Source of the DNA: Methylophaga sp.
GTDB lineage: Bacteria; Pseudomonadota; Gammaproteobacteria; Nitrosococcales; Methylophagaceae
Assembly (NCBI GenBank): GCA_020831825.1
Contig: JAFIFW010000012.1
Span: 62,001 to 126,000 of the forward strand
Direction of reading: 5' to 3'
Length of the DNA stretch: 64,000 bases
Shown here: in pieces, positions 1-9,558 of the stretch
Layout of the letters: each line of letters begins with the position of its first letter
Numbering within the stretch: position 1 is the stretch's first letter
Made by a program: the position numbers and the translations under genes
Notes under the pieces: model-generated
Seen by the model: only the letters and a program-made list of their open reading frames with translations
Told to the model about the DNA's origin: nothing
Database searches by the model: none

Positions 1-786
1 GCCGAACACATCCGCGCACAGTTGCATCCAGATAACCTTCCGGCTGCCGATGAACAATGCCTGTTGCGTAAAGCACGTAATGCCATCTGGAAAGTGTCTG
101 GCATTGACGGCGAACAAGTGGTTGTCAAAAAACCACTGAAAATGCATCCGCACAAGCACTTACTGGATCGGCATAAACCTTCCAAGGCTCACAGAAGCTG
201 GAACGCAGCCGGAGAAATGCTGCGTCGCAACGTGCCCACCGCCAAGCCCATCGCATATTTTGAAAAAGTCGGTGACGAATCCCAGCTCAATAACTACTTC
301 ATTTGTGAGCGCGTTGATTACGACTTTACAGCTCGGGAAATGCTGTCCGCCTTTGCCGAAGGACACACCGAGTTTGACGGAATCAGTGACAAGAATGCCT
401 ATCAGCAACTGGCGACTTTTTTACTACATTTGCACGGTCGTGGTATTTGGTTCAGGGATCTGGCCGGTGGCAATATTCTGGTGAAAAAACACGCCGACTC
501 CAGGCTTGAGTTCACGCTGGTGGATATCAACCGGGCACGCTTTTTCAACAAAGGCATTGCATTCAAATATTGTCTGTCTGATTTAGCACGTATCTGTAAC
601 AAGTTGCATTGGCCCGGCAGACATCAATTGCTCGGCATCTATTTCAGCCAGCGCTTCAAACCGCAAAAACTGACTTTCAGAAACTTGCTCCCGTTCTATA
701 TTTACGATTTCAAGGTCAGTTTCAAACGCCGGTTTGGTCGCAAGGCTGTTCGGAGGATCTGGCGCAAACTTCGTGGTCAGCAGTAA
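1..786 (+). CDS. WaaP/Kdo-kinase-like lipopolysaccharide kinase family protein (5' truncated by window edge)
   Basis: The frame is open from base 1, so the first codons lie outside the window. A TTG at position 22 is only a possible internal start. The visible protein has a kinase-like fold signature: a VAIK-like lysine region (VVVKKP), a catalytic-loop motif FRDLAGGNILV near codon 151 (HRD-like, with Asp and Asn) and VDINRARF as the DFG equivalent. These match the Kdo/WaaP family, which phosphorylates LPS core sugars at the inner face of the inner membrane. The C-terminus is rich in Arg and Lys. The acceptor sugar cannot be told from sequence. The stop is TAA at 784-786. The next gene on the same strand starts 90 bp later. 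Confidence 0.75.
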   Translation, partial: AEHIRAQLHPDNLPAADEQCLLRKARNAIWKVSGIDGEQVVVKKPLKMHPHKHLLDRHKPSKAHRSWNAAGEMLRRNVPTAKPIAYFEKVGDESQLNNYFICERVDYDFTAREMLSAFAEGHTEFDGISDKNAYQQLATFLLHLHGRGIWFRDLAGGNILVKKHADSRLEFTLVDINRARFFNKGIAFKYCLSDLARICNKLHWPGRHQLLGIYFSQRFKPQKLTFRNLLPFYIYDFKVSFKRRFGRKAVRRIWRKLRGQQ

Positions 787-875
787 GATGGCGTTCTGGT
801 TTGTCAGATATATTTGGATCAGCCACAACAGCATCAGGCAGAAACAGTTTTTTGTCATTACCAATCCGGAACGAC

Positions 876-1628
876 ATGCAAAAACAGCAGCTACGAATAC
901 TGACCTACAACCTGCATAAAGGCTTTAACACCGGCAATCGGCAGTTCATTCTGCACGAGATGCGTGAGGCACTGGTACAGACCGATGCTGACATTATGCT
1001 GTTACAGGAAATCCAGGGCGAACATACCGGACACCAAGAGACACAGATGCATTGGCCGGATTGTTGTCATTCCGAGTTTCTGGCTAAAGATGTCTGGCCT
1101 CATGTTGCCTATGCCAAAAATGCCGTTTACAACGTCGGCCATCATGGCAACGCTATTCTCAGCAAATATCCACTGATTCAGTGGGAAAACATCAATGTTT
1201 CGCCATTCAGCTGGGCCAGCCGCAGTTTATTGCATGGGGTTATTGAAGTCCCGGGCAGCGATCAGCAACTACACATCATCTGCATCCATCTAGGATTGCT
1301 CGGTATTGAACGCCGGCGTCAATTTGTCACCTTATGTGAGCGGATAGATTCACATGTGCCACATGATGCCCCATTGATTGTTGCCGGTGACTTTAATGAC
1401 TGGCGTGGTCAGGCCGAAAAACACTTTGCCCGAAGACTGGATCTCCGAGAAGCCTACAGAGCCATGCATAATCGGTATGCGCGTACCTACCCGGCATGGT
1501 TGCCCGTTTTGAAAATGGATCGCATCTACTATCGCGGTCTGGAAGCCAAGCTCTGTGAGCGGCCACCAAGAGCCAGCTGGACTAACCTGTCTGATCATGC
1601 ACCACTGATTGCTGCCTTTGACATCTGA
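876..1628 (+). CDS. Endonuclease/exonuclease/phosphatase (EEP) family protein, YbhP-like
   Basis: A 250-residue protein with the EEP/DNase I-like fold. It begins LRILTYNLHKG and continues with LQEIQGEHTG (metal-binding Glu), AGDFNDWRG (Asp/Asn) and a terminal SDHAPL (catalytic Asp-His). The frame is open further upstream, but I chose the ATG at 876 because the fold starts directly after it and the upstream residues do not look coding. It resembles E. coli YbhP, which lies beside a cardiolipin synthase. Here the neighbours are a WaaP-like kinase and a PepSY protein. No signal peptide is seen, so a cytoplasmic phosphodiesterase or phosphatase is likely. The substrate is unknown. Confidence 0.8.
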   Translation: MQKQQLRILTYNLHKGFNTGNRQFILHEMREALVQTDADIMLLQEIQGEHTGHQETQMHWPDCCHSEFLAKDVWPHVAYAKNAVYNVGHHGNAILSKYPLIQWENINVSPFSWASRSLLHGVIEVPGSDQQLHIICIHLGLLGIERRRQFVTLCERIDSHVPHDAPLIVAGDFNDWRGQAEKHFARRLDLREAYRAMHNRYARTYPAWLPVLKMDRIYYRGLEAKLCERPPRASWTNLSDHAPLIAAFDI

Positions 1629-1670
1629 GAACTGAATGAATTTTCTACGATTGCTCATGAGTGACGGCCT

Positions 1671-2813
1671 TTGACCGTTCCGCTCTCTTATAGACGTCTT
1701 TGGCTGAATATTCACCTATGGTTAGGCTTAACCATTGGCATGATCTTTGCATTGCTCGGTCTGACAGGCAGTATTCTGGCTTTTTATCCCGAACTTGATC
1801 GGTGGCTGAATCCAGAACTGGTGGTTGAGGTGCCTGCTGAATCCAGTGAGTATCAACTGCAGACAGTGCTGGAAAAACTTCAGGCCGCACATCCTCATCG
1901 GCCCAATGCCTGGCGACTGGAATTGCCGGCGCATGCTGACTACGCCATCACTGCCAGATATTACAATCCCGAAGAAACTGCTGGTCAGGGCTTTACCCCC
2001 TTGATGGTGGCGGTTAATCCCTACACTCAGCAAATCATCAATGAGCGTTTCTGGGGCGATTACGCCGTCACCTGGATTTATAACTTGCACTATAGTTTGT
2101 TACTCGGCAGCAACGGCATCTTGCTGGTCGCCATCATTGGGCTGTTGCTACTGATATCAATCACCAGCGGAATGATTCTGTGGTGGCCGTCAAAACAACG
2201 TCTCAAATCAGCGCTGAAAACACGTTTAAGGCATGGTTTTGCCCGCAAGGTCTATGACATTCACACCCTCACAGCCATCTACAGCAGTCTGTTATTACTG
2301 GTCATCATTATCACTGGCGTCATGCTGGCACAACCACAATGGTTCACTCCGCTGATTAATCAGTTATCACCACTTGAGCAGCATCCTTCGCCTCGCGTCA
2401 CGGCGCGGTCAGAAGCCGTTTTATCGCTGGACGAGATTCAGAAAATCGCCGAAGCTGCATTTCCAGAAGCCAGAATGCGCTGGATTCAAACACCAGGCGA
2501 TTCAGATGAGGTATTTTTTGTCCGAATGCAGCAGGTGTCTGAGCCCGGACGACGTTTTCCGAAAACTCTGTTATGGATTGATCCCTACACAGGCGAGACT
2601 CTGCATAGGTCCGATCCCAACAAAGCAGGTGCTGGCAACACCTTCATGAACTGGCTGCATCCCTTACACAGTGGTGAAGCTTTTGGGTTAGCCGGTCGAA
2701 CCGTGATTGCCTTGTCAGGATTTCTTCCGACGATACTACTGGCAAGTGGCTTCTTGCGCTGGCGACAAAAAAGACGCGCCATCCATTATCGAAATCAGGC
2801 TCTGGTCAGATAA
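1671..2813 (+). CDS. PepSY-associated transmembrane protein (PiuB-like)
   Basis: A 380-residue integral membrane protein of the PepSY_TM family. It has an N-terminal helix (LWLNIHLWLGL), a periplasmic PepSY-type segment, central helices around LHYSLLLG and YDIHTLTAIY, a second PepSY-like segment and a final helix preceded by WLHPLHSGEAFGLAGR. Histidines recur at the helix ends, as in PiuB-type proteins linked to iron uptake and ferric reduction. The only usable start is TTG at 1671: a TGA closes this frame at 1662-1664, and the ATG at 1657 is in another frame that stops at once. There is no strong ribosome-binding site. No siderophore receptor is adjacent, so the iron link is inferred from the family. 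Confidence 0.8.
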   Translation: MTVPLSYRRLWLNIHLWLGLTIGMIFALLGLTGSILAFYPELDRWLNPELVVEVPAESSEYQLQTVLEKLQAAHPHRPNAWRLELPAHADYAITARYYNPEETAGQGFTPLMVAVNPYTQQIINERFWGDYAVTWIYNLHYSLLLGSNGILLVAIIGLLLLISITSGMILWWPSKQRLKSALKTRLRHGFARKVYDIHTLTAIYSSLLLLVIIITGVMLAQPQWFTPLINQLSPLEQHPSPRVTARSEAVLSLDEIQKIAEAAFPEARMRWIQTPGDSDEVFFVRMQQVSEPGRRFPKTLLWIDPYTGETLHRSDPNKAGAGNTFMNWLHPLHSGEAFGLAGRTVIALSGFLPTILLASGFLRWRQKRRAIHYRNQALVR

Positions 2814-3493
2814 TTCAGAATTTGATGCAAGGTCTGATGATTTTCCGTTGTGTACTTCATCAATCCTGCCAGCATTTGTTGTTCTGTTTGTACCCAGCGA
2901 TCTGCCTGTAACTCATCGCGGCAATGTTCAATGATGGCTTGAACTGAGCTCTGGGTTGACTCCAAATGAAACTGTAAGCCAATGACGTTATGACCCAATT
3001 GAAAGGCTTGATTGGTACAGGCTGCGCTACAAGCCAACAACTGTGCGCCGTCTGGTAAATCAAAGGTTTCACCATGCCAGTGAAATACGCTTAATGATGG
3101 TGGAAAATCGAACACAGCACTATCAGCATCAACGGCAGTCACAGGCCACCAGCCTATTTCTTTTTGTGTATTGGCATAGACACGCGCCCCCATTGCCGAA
3201 GCAATCAGCTGAGCGCCCAAACAAATGCCGAGTATCGGCTTACCTGCCGCAATCATTTCACGGATAAACTGCTTTTCAGCGACCAACCAAGGATATTGAA
3301 CTTCATCATTGATGCTCATCGGTCCGCCCATCACTACCAGCAAATCGATGTCCTCAACTCTTGGCAACTGCCAGTCAGTATAAAAATGGCTACTGCTGAC
3401 CTGATAATTTTGCTGATTCAGCCAATCTTTAATCGCCGCCGGTCCTTCAAACGGGACATGTTGAAAGTAATGTGCTTGCAGTGTTTGATTCAT
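2795..3493 (-). CDS. Class I glutamine amidotransferase (GMP synthase-like GATase1 domain protein)
   Basis: A 232-residue stand-alone GATase1 domain. The nucleophile is Cys91 in LGICLGAQL and the His/Glu of the triad lie in GLQFHLEST (His176, Glu178). An oxyanion-type VVMGGPMSI segment precedes them. I chose the ATG at 3493, which has GGGGA just upstream, over the TTG at 3508. Such proteins hydrolyse glutamine for a partner synthase or act as gamma-glutamyl hydrolases, as PuuD-like or YfeJ-like proteins do. No synthetase partner is adjacent. The 3' end overlaps the PepSY gene on the other strand by 19 bp, so the two converge. Confidence 0.85.
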   Translation of the reverse strand: MNQTLQAHYFQHVPFEGPAAIKDWLNQQNYQVSSSHFYTDWQLPRVEDIDLLVVMGGPMSINDEVQYPWLVAEKQFIREMIAAGKPILGICLGAQLIASAMGARVYANTQKEIGWWPVTAVDADSAVFDFPPSLSVFHWHGETFDLPDGAQLLACSAACTNQAFQLGHNVIGLQFHLESTQSSVQAIIEHCRDELQADRWVQTEQQMLAGLMKYTTENHQTLHQILNYLTRA

Positions 3494-3808
3494 TGTTTTT
3501 ATCCCCAAAACTTGTCAAAAATCACTTTCTACCCAGCCTTACCACGAGGCAGTTCAAGTGCGAGCCAACGCAGCCAAACATCAAAAGGGGCAATCACCTC
3601 ACACAGGATCGGCACTGCGCTGAGCAGTGCCGATCATTTCATCAAATCCATGCAACACCGGCTGAATTGAACACCTTGTCTGCTGTTTTACTCACATCAG
3701 AATACAGAAAATTACCCGATTGAGTATCGCAAACATGCGACAATATGGCTTGTTCTAACGCCTATAAATCGCTACAGTGCACCACGTTACAAACTGGGAA
3801 CCCTGAAA
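3494..3808. other. Divergent intergenic region between the amidotransferase and sbtA
   Basis: This 315-bp stretch separates two divergent genes. I find no convincing protein in it. It holds a perfect 12-bp inverted repeat (3607-3635) and AT-rich promoter-like sequence closer to sbtA, including TATAAA near 3762, but no -35 element at good spacing. Confidence 0.6.
3607..3635. repeat. Perfect inverted repeat, 12-bp arms, 5-nt loop
   Basis: The arms GATCGGCACTGC and GCAGTGCCGATC flank GCTGA with no mismatch. It lies between two divergent genes, where a terminator is not expected, and no T-run follows on either strand. It could be an operator, a leader hairpin on the sbtA transcript or a dispersed palindromic element. 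I did not see the same arm elsewhere in the window. Confidence 0.75.
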
Positions 3809-4738
3809 ATGCCAGATATAGTTGTGATGTTTTTCCTGCTCGGATTACTGGCGGGAGTCGTCAAATCCGATCTGACCATCCCCAGGGAGGCTTATGACGT
3901 CCTCAGCTTATTGCTGATGTTGACTATTGGTCTCAAGGGTGGCATGGCACTGCATGGAAATCTCAGTTGGTCATTAGTACCCGAGCTGGCCGCCGTCGCC
4001 ATGCTCGGCGTGATGATTCCGCTCATTCTGTTCCCATTGCTGTTGAAAATTGTTCGGCTGAGTCTGGCTGACAGTGCCAGCTTTGCAGCACACTATGGGT
4101 CTGTGAGTGCCGGCACATTTGCTGTGGCATTAGCCTATGTTGAAAGCCAGCAACTCCTCATTGGCGGTCAGGAAACACTCTATCTGGTCTTGTTGGAATT
4201 ACCTGCGATTGTGGTTGCCCTTTTGCTCTATCGTCGTTTTAGCAGTGAAGGTATCCAAAGTTCGCCCAGTGCAATGCTGCATGAAGCCTTGACCAATCGT
4301 GGCGTCATCCTGTTGGTAGGAGGCGTGATTATTGGCTTTATGTATGGTCCAAGAAACGGCTCTGAAGTCACAGTGCTCTACACCAGTGCCTTTAAGGGCA
4401 TTCTCGCTTTGTTTCTTCTTGAAATGGGCCTGGTCGCAGCCGATGCATTGAGCAAACTGTCCAGAGACAAAATTCGGGTGGTATTATTCGCGCTGATTGC
4501 ACCGAGCCTGCTAGGATTGATAGGCCTGTTCACCGGTAAATTGCTGGGGTTGCCAAACGGTTCAATCGTTATTCTTGCCAGCCTAACCGCCAGCGCATCC
4601 TATATTGCAGCACCCGTGGCCATTCGCAATGCTATCCCCAGAGCAGATATCGGACTGGCAATGCTGGCAGCGCTTGGACTCACCTTCCCGTTCAACGTAC
4701 TCATCGGCATTCCGCTCTATCATGCGCTGATAGGCTGA
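3809..4738 (+). CDS. sbtA: SbtA-family sodium-dependent bicarbonate transporter
   Basis: A 309-residue, almost wholly hydrophobic protein with about ten membrane segments. It matches the Sbt_1 family (formerly DUF897): an N-terminal MFFLLGLLAGVVKSDL segment, a GLKGGMALHG motif, an AHYGSVSAGTFAVA motif, and a second half with SYIAAPVAIRNAIP. Family members import bicarbonate with Na+ in cyanobacteria, and many proteobacteria carry homologues. The ATG at 3809 is well placed. The small PII-like partner SbtB, often adjacent in cyanobacteria, is absent here. The Mrp antiporters 2.6 kb downstream would maintain the Na+ gradient it needs (inference). Substrate identity rests on family membership. 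Confidence 0.85.
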   Translation: MPDIVVMFFLLGLLAGVVKSDLTIPREAYDVLSLLLMLTIGLKGGMALHGNLSWSLVPELAAVAMLGVMIPLILFPLLLKIVRLSLADSASFAAHYGSVSAGTFAVALAYVESQQLLIGGQETLYLVLLELPAIVVALLLYRRFSSEGIQSSPSAMLHEALTNRGVILLVGGVIIGFMYGPRNGSEVTVLYTSAFKGILALFLLEMGLVAADALSKLSRDKIRVVLFALIAPSLLGLIGLFTGKLLGLPNGSIVILASLTASASYIAAPVAIRNAIPRADIGLAMLAALGLTFPFNVLIGIPLYHALIG

Positions 4739-4758
4739 TACGGTTTCACTGCAACAAT

Positions 4759-5154
4759 TCATTCACTGCTGGAAAGAAAGTCTCCTGAAGAAATGACTGG
4801 CAAATCCTGAAATGGAAAATTATATACATAGATCCAGGCATTGACCTCATCCCCCTGCTCCAACGTGACCTTATGAATTTGCCTGACAAATTCATAAGGC
4901 TCCGGGAAACGGTCAGAACAACCCTCATAATAATCAAGCGCAGCCCACACACTGAGATCATGAAGCTGATACAACTCCCCGATCACCGAGGAGGCCGAAT
5001 CATCGGTCATCACCAAGCCTGGATAGTCCGCTACCTGAAACAGCAACCCGCGTGCTGAGGCATTGCCAATATATTGGCAATGATTTGCCAGCAAATGATG
5101 ATGACTGGCTGTACTACGTAAACTGCCATAAACGAATAAATAATCTGCTTGCAT
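4759..5154 (-). CDS. Gamma-glutamylcyclotransferase-like (AIG2/GGCT fold) protein
   Basis: A 131-residue protein. It starts with the fold's hallmark loop YLFVYGSLR and contains the acidic catalytic-type motif ALDYYEG (Glu), typical of the GGCT/AIG2 superfamily. Relatives release 5-oxoproline from gamma-glutamyl compounds. The specific substrate is unknown. I chose the ATG at 5154 because the fold begins within four residues of it. A further in-frame ATG at 5208 would add 18 residues with no match to the fold. The gene is divergent from gluQ, with about 75 bp between the chosen starts, and converges with sbtA. Confidence 0.8.
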   Translation of the reverse strand: MQADYLFVYGSLRSTASHHHLLANHCQYIGNASARGLLFQVADYPGLVMTDDSASSVIGELYQLHDLSVWAALDYYEGCSDRFPEPYEFVRQIHKVTLEQGDEVNAWIYVYNFPFQDLPVISSGDFLSSSE

Positions 5155-5229
5155 GTTGACTTGAATCTCGACTGGGAAACACTCACTGATATTGATACAT
5201 TCTGTCATTTATCTATAGCAACACAAGGT

Positions 5230-6168
5230 ATGACTTCTGATTTGACTCTTATCGGCCGATTCGCGCCCTCACCTACTGGTCCCTTGCATTTTGGCTCACT
5301 GGTCGCAGCCTGTGCGAGTTATCTTGATGCCAGAAGCAAGGAAGGCAAATGGCTGGTGCGGATGGAAGATATAGACAAGTCACGTGAACAGGCAGGCGCT
5401 GCTGATGCGATTTTGCAGACATTACAAGTCTTTGGCTTTGAATGGGACGGTGAGATTCTTTGGCAAAGTCAACGAAGTGACTTCTATCAGGATGTATTGG
5501 AGCAACTGAAATATGCGGGTCTGGTCTACCCCTGTGGCTGTTCACGGCGAGAGATTATTGCCTGCGCAAGGGTCGGACTTGACGGACCTGTCTATCCGGG
5601 TTTTTGCCGAGAAGGATTAAAGAATGGCAAACAGCCCCGTGCATGGCGACTGCGAGTCGACCATCAGGAAATCTGTTTCACCGATCAGCTCCAAGGCAGA
5701 ATATGTCACGATCTTGCGGCGAATGTTGGCGACTTTGTATTGAAAAGGGCTGATGGTTTCTTTGCTTATCAGCTGGCTGTGGTGATTGATGATGCCGAAC
5801 AGGGGGTAACTGATGTGGTTCGAGGCGCAGATCTTTTGGACTCAACAACACGTCAGATTTTTCTCCAGCAATTACTTGGCTATCACACACCAATATATGC
5901 TCACATACCTGTTGCCAGAGATGCATCTGGCCTGAAACTCAGCAAACAAAATCATGCACCTGCATTGTCACTGAGCAATATCAATCAACAGCTGATTCAA
6001 GCGTTTGAGTTTCTGGGGCTTGAACACCAGCTGTTTGATGCTGATATGCCTCTGTATGAACTATGGCAAACGGCGATCGGCCTCTGGAAAATAAGCGGGA
6101 TTAAGACTGCAAAGCATGGCGCATGCGGACAAGTTTATCAGCGCAAATTAGACCCGAACTCCAATTGA
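5230..6168 (+). CDS. gluQ: Glutamyl-Q tRNA(Asp) synthetase
   Basis: A 312-residue truncated GluRS paralogue that activates glutamate and attaches it to queuosine at position 34 of tRNA(Asp). The class I signatures are SPTGPLHFGS (HIGH equivalent) near residue 20 and LKLSKQNH (KMSKS equivalent). A zinc-site pattern (CGCSRRE, then a Tyr-Pro-Gly-Phe-Cys segment) sits in the connective region. The anticodon-binding domain of full GluRS is absent, as expected. The start is ATG at 5230, since the upstream in-frame residues do not belong to the family. It is not beside dksA, its usual neighbour. The queuosine-related queD lies about 23 kb away. Confidence 0.93.
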   Translation: MTSDLTLIGRFAPSPTGPLHFGSLVAACASYLDARSKEGKWLVRMEDIDKSREQAGAADAILQTLQVFGFEWDGEILWQSQRSDFYQDVLEQLKYAGLVYPCGCSRREIIACARVGLDGPVYPGFCREGLKNGKQPRAWRLRVDHQEICFTDQLQGRICHDLAANVGDFVLKRADGFFAYQLAVVIDDAEQGVTDVVRGADLLDSTTRQIFLQQLLGYHTPIYAHIPVARDASGLKLSKQNHAPALSLSNINQQLIQAFEFLGLEHQLFDADMPLYELWQTAIGLWKISGIKTAKHGACGQVYQRKLDPNSN

Positions 6169-6373
6169 TGTAGCTGATACATGGAGCCAGAGGTAAATAA
6201 CATCCAGAGCAACCAGCTCAAATATCAAAGTACAACTTCATGTTTTTTTGTCTATATTTTTAATGACTCCAAGGCAACCTATCAGCACTGATTTTCTTGC
6301 GTGCGGCTTCTCTGTCCATTATTCTGATGCTCAAATCAATCCCTTGATGCCGTCTGACAGTCGGCGCAACTAT

Positions 6374-6420
6374 AAACACTGACCAGCACTTTCTGACTGG
6401 ATAAGACAGTGCGTGTTTTT
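6374..6420 (+). promoter_or_regulatory. Possible leader hairpin upstream of mrpA
   Basis: AAACAC and GCACT (5' arm, six unpaired bases between them) can pair with AGTGC and GTGTTT, and a short T-run ends at 6420. It lies between gluQ and mrpA, just before the mrpA ribosome-binding site (GGAG near 6425). It could be a weak terminator for gluQ or an attenuator. The pairing is imperfect and the call is tentative. Confidence 0.3.
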
Positions 6421-6441
6421 AAAATGGAGTGACCAGAACCA

Positions 6442-8742
6442 ATGCTATACGCCGTCTTATCAGGATTTATCCTGGCCATGTTTGCACCATGGGTGCAGCG
6501 CCTGGCAGGCGACCGCAGTGGCTGGATTCTGAGCCTGCTGCCTTTATCACTGGCCATTTATTTCGCCAGCTTCCTGCCAGAAATCAGTCGTGGCGAAGTC
6601 ATCATTCAGAACTGGATCTGGCTGCCGGGCATGGACATCAATCTGAGCTTTTTGCTGGATGGACTTTCACTTCTGTTTGCCCTGCTCATCAGCTTTATCG
6701 GTACATTTATCATTATCTACGCGGGCAGTTACCTTAAGGGTCACAAAGACCTCGGCAGATTCTTTGTGATCATGCTGGCCTTCATGGCTTCAATGTTGGG
6801 ACTGGTGCTATCAGACAACCTGATTAGCCTGTTTGTGTTCTGGGAATTGACCAGCATCACCTCCTACATGCTGATTGGTTTTGACCACGAAGACGAGTAT
6901 GCCCGCAAATCTGCACTACAGGGGCTATTCGTAACTGTTGGCGGTGGCCTGGCTTTGATGGCTGGACTTATCATGCTGGGTACACTGGGTGGCAGTTATC
7001 AAATTTCGGAACTGCTCAATTCAGGTGATGCGCTGCTCACCAGTAGCCTGAGCGTGGGCATGATTGTGCTCATCTTGATCGGTTGCTTCACAAAATCTGC
7101 TCAGTTTCCTTTTCATTTCTGGTTACCGAACGCGATGGCAGCGCCTACCCCGGTTTCTGCCTATCTGCACTCTGCCACCATGGTCAAAGCCGGCATTTAT
7201 TTGTTGGCCAGATTGAATCCGGCGCTGGCTGAACACTGGCTCTGGTCGGCATCATTAAGCCTGTTTGGCGCTATCACAATGTTCGTGGGTGCTTATCTGG
7301 CTTACAGCGCAACAGATGTGAAAAAAGTCCTCGCCTACTCCACCGTGATGGCACTTGGTACGCTGACCGTGCTGATTGGTATCGGCACACCGTACGCGCT
7401 GATTGCCTTTGCCAGTTTCCTGCTGGCACACTCGATGTACAAAGCGGCTTTGTTCATGATTGCTGGTGTTATCGACCACGAAGCAGGCACCAAAGATCTG
7501 ACACGACTGGGTGGCTTGCACAAGGCAATGCCGGTCACTGCAACTGCGGCACTGATTGCAGCATTGTCGCTGGCAGGCTTGCCGCCACTGTTTGGTTTTA
7601 TCGCCAAGGAGGCGCTGTTTGAAGCTGTACTCAGCACCGAGCTTTACAGCAATTTTTTACTGGTGGTGGCACTGCTTTCGGCAATGTTGGTGACGGCAAT
7701 CGCTGCAGTGATTGCCATCAAACCATTCTACGGTGAATTAAAAGCCACACCCAAAGCGCCACATGAGGGTCCCATCGGCATGCTGGCAGGCCCGGTGGTG
7801 CTGGCATCCTTATCTTTGTTGTTCGGCCTGATGCCGTTTTTGCCTGATATTGGAATTTTGACCGCCACCGTTAATTCAATCTCCAGTGAGCCTTTCGACT
7901 TCTATCTGGCACTCTGGCATGGCTTTAACCTGCCATTACTACTGTCAGTTATCAGCCTGCTGGGAGGTATCGCCTTGTATCACTTCTGGTCAGGTAACCG
8001 ACACCACATCGGCACACTGACCCGACAATTGAGCCGCTTTGGACCTGAAGTCGGTTATTTCAAATTTATGGATGGCATTGTGTTCAGTGCCGATTGGCAA
8101 ACCCGCGTATTACAAAACGGCAAGATGGGTAACTATATGATCGTGATGATTATGACCACGGTCATTTTGGTTGGTTATACGCTGCTCAGCCAGTACGGAT
8201 TCAAACTGACACTGCAAGCGGGTGATGTCGCCTTCTATGAATGGGTTATCGCGCTACTGATGGTCTTTTCAGTACTCTATGCGATCCAGACTCGCTCACG
8301 GCTGGGCGCTGTTGCCAGTATGGGCGTACTTGGTTTCACGGTGGCTCTGATATTCATTCACTTCAGTGCACCTGATCTGGGCATCACCCAGGTACTAGTT
8401 GAAACACTGACAGTTATTTTGCTGATTCTAGTGTTATTCAGATTGCCTGGATTCTCTCATTACTCAACACGATTCGAAGTCATACGCGATGCAAGTGTGG
8501 CGATTTCGATGGGCGTGCTGATGACCCTGTTGCTTTTGGCCGCCATTGATACACAGTACTTCGAAACGATTTCAGCTTTCTTCGTGGAAGCCAGTTATCC
8601 AGAAGCCAAGGGCCGCAATATCGTCAATGTGATTCTGGTCGATTTCCGTTCTCTGGATACGCTGGGTGAAATCTTTGTTCTGGCAATTGCAGCACTGGGT
8701 GTGTACTCAATGCTCAAACTGCGCGCGGAGAAAAGCTCATGA
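6442..8742 (+). CDS. mnhA: Mrp-type Na+/H+ antiporter subunit A (MrpA/MnhA)
   Basis: A 766-residue polytopic subunit and first gene of a complete seven-gene operon. The N-terminal two thirds are ND5/NuoL-like. [14 protein letters not shown] carries the conserved TM5 glutamate (Glu135), and lysines sit in [15 protein letters not shown] and in [10 protein letters not shown]. The C-terminal part (about 600-766) carries the MbhD/DUF4040-like block with [18 protein letters not shown]. Together with B-G it exports Na+ in exchange for H+ across the inner membrane. The start ATG has GGAG upstream. The stop overlaps mnhB by 4 bp. Intact by length and motifs. Confidence 0.95.
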   Translation: MLYAVLSGFILAMFAPWVQRLAGDRSGWILSLLPLSLAIYFASFLPEISRGEVIIQNWIWLPGMDINLSFLLDGLSLLFALLISFIGTFIIIYAGSYLKGHKDLGRFFVIMLAFMASMLGLVLSDNLISLFVFWELTSITSYMLIGFDHEDEYARKSALQGLFVTVGGGLALMAGLIMLGTLGGSYQISELLNSGDALLTSSLSVGMIVLILIGCFTKSAQFPFHFWLPNAMAAPTPVSAYLHSATMVKAGIYLLARLNPALAEHWLWSASLSLFGAITMFVGAYLAYSATDVKKVLAYSTVMALGTLTVLIGIGTPYALIAFASFLLAHSMYKAALFMIAGVIDHEAGTKDLTRLGGLHKAMPVTATAALIAALSLAGLPPLFGFIAKEALFEAVLSTELYSNFLLVVALLSAMLVTAIAAVIAIKPFYGELKATPKAPHEGPIGMLAGPVVLASLSLLFGLMPFLPDIGILTATVNSISSEPFDFYLALWHGFNLPLLLSVISLLGGIALYHFWSGNRHHIGTLTRQLSRFGPEVGYFKFMDGIVFSADWQTRVLQNGKMGNYMIVMIMTTVILVGYTLLSQYGFKLTLQAGDVAFYEWVIALLMVFSVLYAIQTRSRLGAVASMGVLGFTVALIFIHFSAPDLGITQVLVETLTVILLILVLFRLPGFSHYSTRFEVIRDASVAISMGVLMTLLLLAAIDTQYFETISAFFVEASYPEAKGRNIVNVILVDFRSLDTLGEIFVLAIAALGVYSMLKLRAEKSS

Positions 8743-9185
8743 TCGAAGACAACAAAAAAATCATGAAAACCAACACACTGATTCTGCATACAGCAGCACT
8801 TTTTCTGTTGCCTTTGCAGCTGATTTTTTCGGTGTTTTTGCTGTTGCGAGGGCATGATGAGCCCGGCGGCGGCTTTATCGCAGGGCTGGTGGCATCAGCC
8901 GCTTTTGTCCTATACCTATTTGCGCACGGTGTCCCCGCGACAAGAAATATCTTAAGGGTCGAACCGCACGACCTGCTTGCCATTGGCCTGTTGCTTGGAC
9001 TGGCAGCCATGTTTCCGGGGTTACTTTACGGTGAACCATTTCTGACGGCTCAGTGGTGGGAATTTACACTGGCTGGCTCGGAAATCAAGCTTTCAACGGT
9101 GCTGATTTTTGATATCGGCGTCTATTTTGCCGTGCTTGGGACCATCCTCACTATAGTGATGTCACTTACAGAGGCCGAAGAATGA
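8739..9185 (+). CDS. mnhB: Mrp antiporter subunit B (MnhB)
   Basis: A 148-residue membrane protein with the MnhB signature [18 protein letters not shown] and four predicted helices. The start overlaps the end of mnhA (ATGA), with GGAG-type sequence upstream, so coupled translation is likely. A second ATG eight codons in is a possible alternative. MrpB is a structural and ion-path subunit of the hetero-oligomeric antiporter. Confidence 0.94.
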   Translation: MIEDNKKIMKTNTLILHTAALFLLPLQLIFSVFLLLRGHDEPGGGFIAGLVASAAFVLYLFAHGVPATRNILRVEPHDLLAIGLLLGLAAMFPGLLYGEPFLTAQWWEFTLAGSEIKLSTVLIFDIGVYFAVLGTILTIVMSLTEAEE

Positions 9186-9210
9186 CCCAGTCACTGAAGG
9201 AGACATGCTG

Positions 9211-9558
9211 ATGGAAACTTTAATGGCCTATGTGGTTGGTATTCTGTTTGCCTCAGCCATATATATGATGTTGCGCCGCTCAATCGTCAAACTTGTGATT
9301 GGCCTTATCATTCTGAGTAATGCTGCAAATCTGCTGATTTTTGCCGCTGCAGGCATGACTCGTGGCGCTCCGCCTTTAATCCCTGAAGGTGCCACGGCAC
9401 CGCTCGGCCCGATTGCTGATCCACTCCCTCAGGCACTTATTTTGACGGCAATTGTGATTGCCTTTGGTGTTCTGGCGTTTGCAGTTGTACTCATTCACAG
9501 AGCCTACGAAGTGGTCGGCAATGATGATCTGGACCAGATGAAGGATACCGACACTTGA
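9211..9558 (+). CDS. mnhC: Mrp antiporter subunit C (MnhC, NuoK-like)
   Basis: A 115-residue, three-helix NuoK-like subunit with [13 protein letters not shown] and the C-terminal [25 protein letters not shown] at 9197-9202 sits at good distance from the ATG at 9211 but too close to the ATG at 9205, so I chose 9211. This also gives the usual MrpC N-terminus ([10 protein letters not shown]). Its stop overlaps the mnhD start. Confidence 0.93.
   Translation: METLMAYVVGILFASAIYMMLRRSIVKLVIGLIILSNAANLLIFAAAGMTRGAPPLIPEGATAPLGPIADPLPQALILTAIVIAFGVLAFAVVLIHRAYEVVGNDDLDQMKDTDT

Noticed and set aside
609-875. N-terminal extension of the EEP-family protein
   Set aside because: It overlaps the kinase gene in another frame and does not resemble the family; the fold starts at the ATG at 876.
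1657-1674. ATG at 1657 as the start of the PepSY protein
   Set aside because: It is in a different frame and meets TGA after five codons; only TTG at 1671 opens the real frame.
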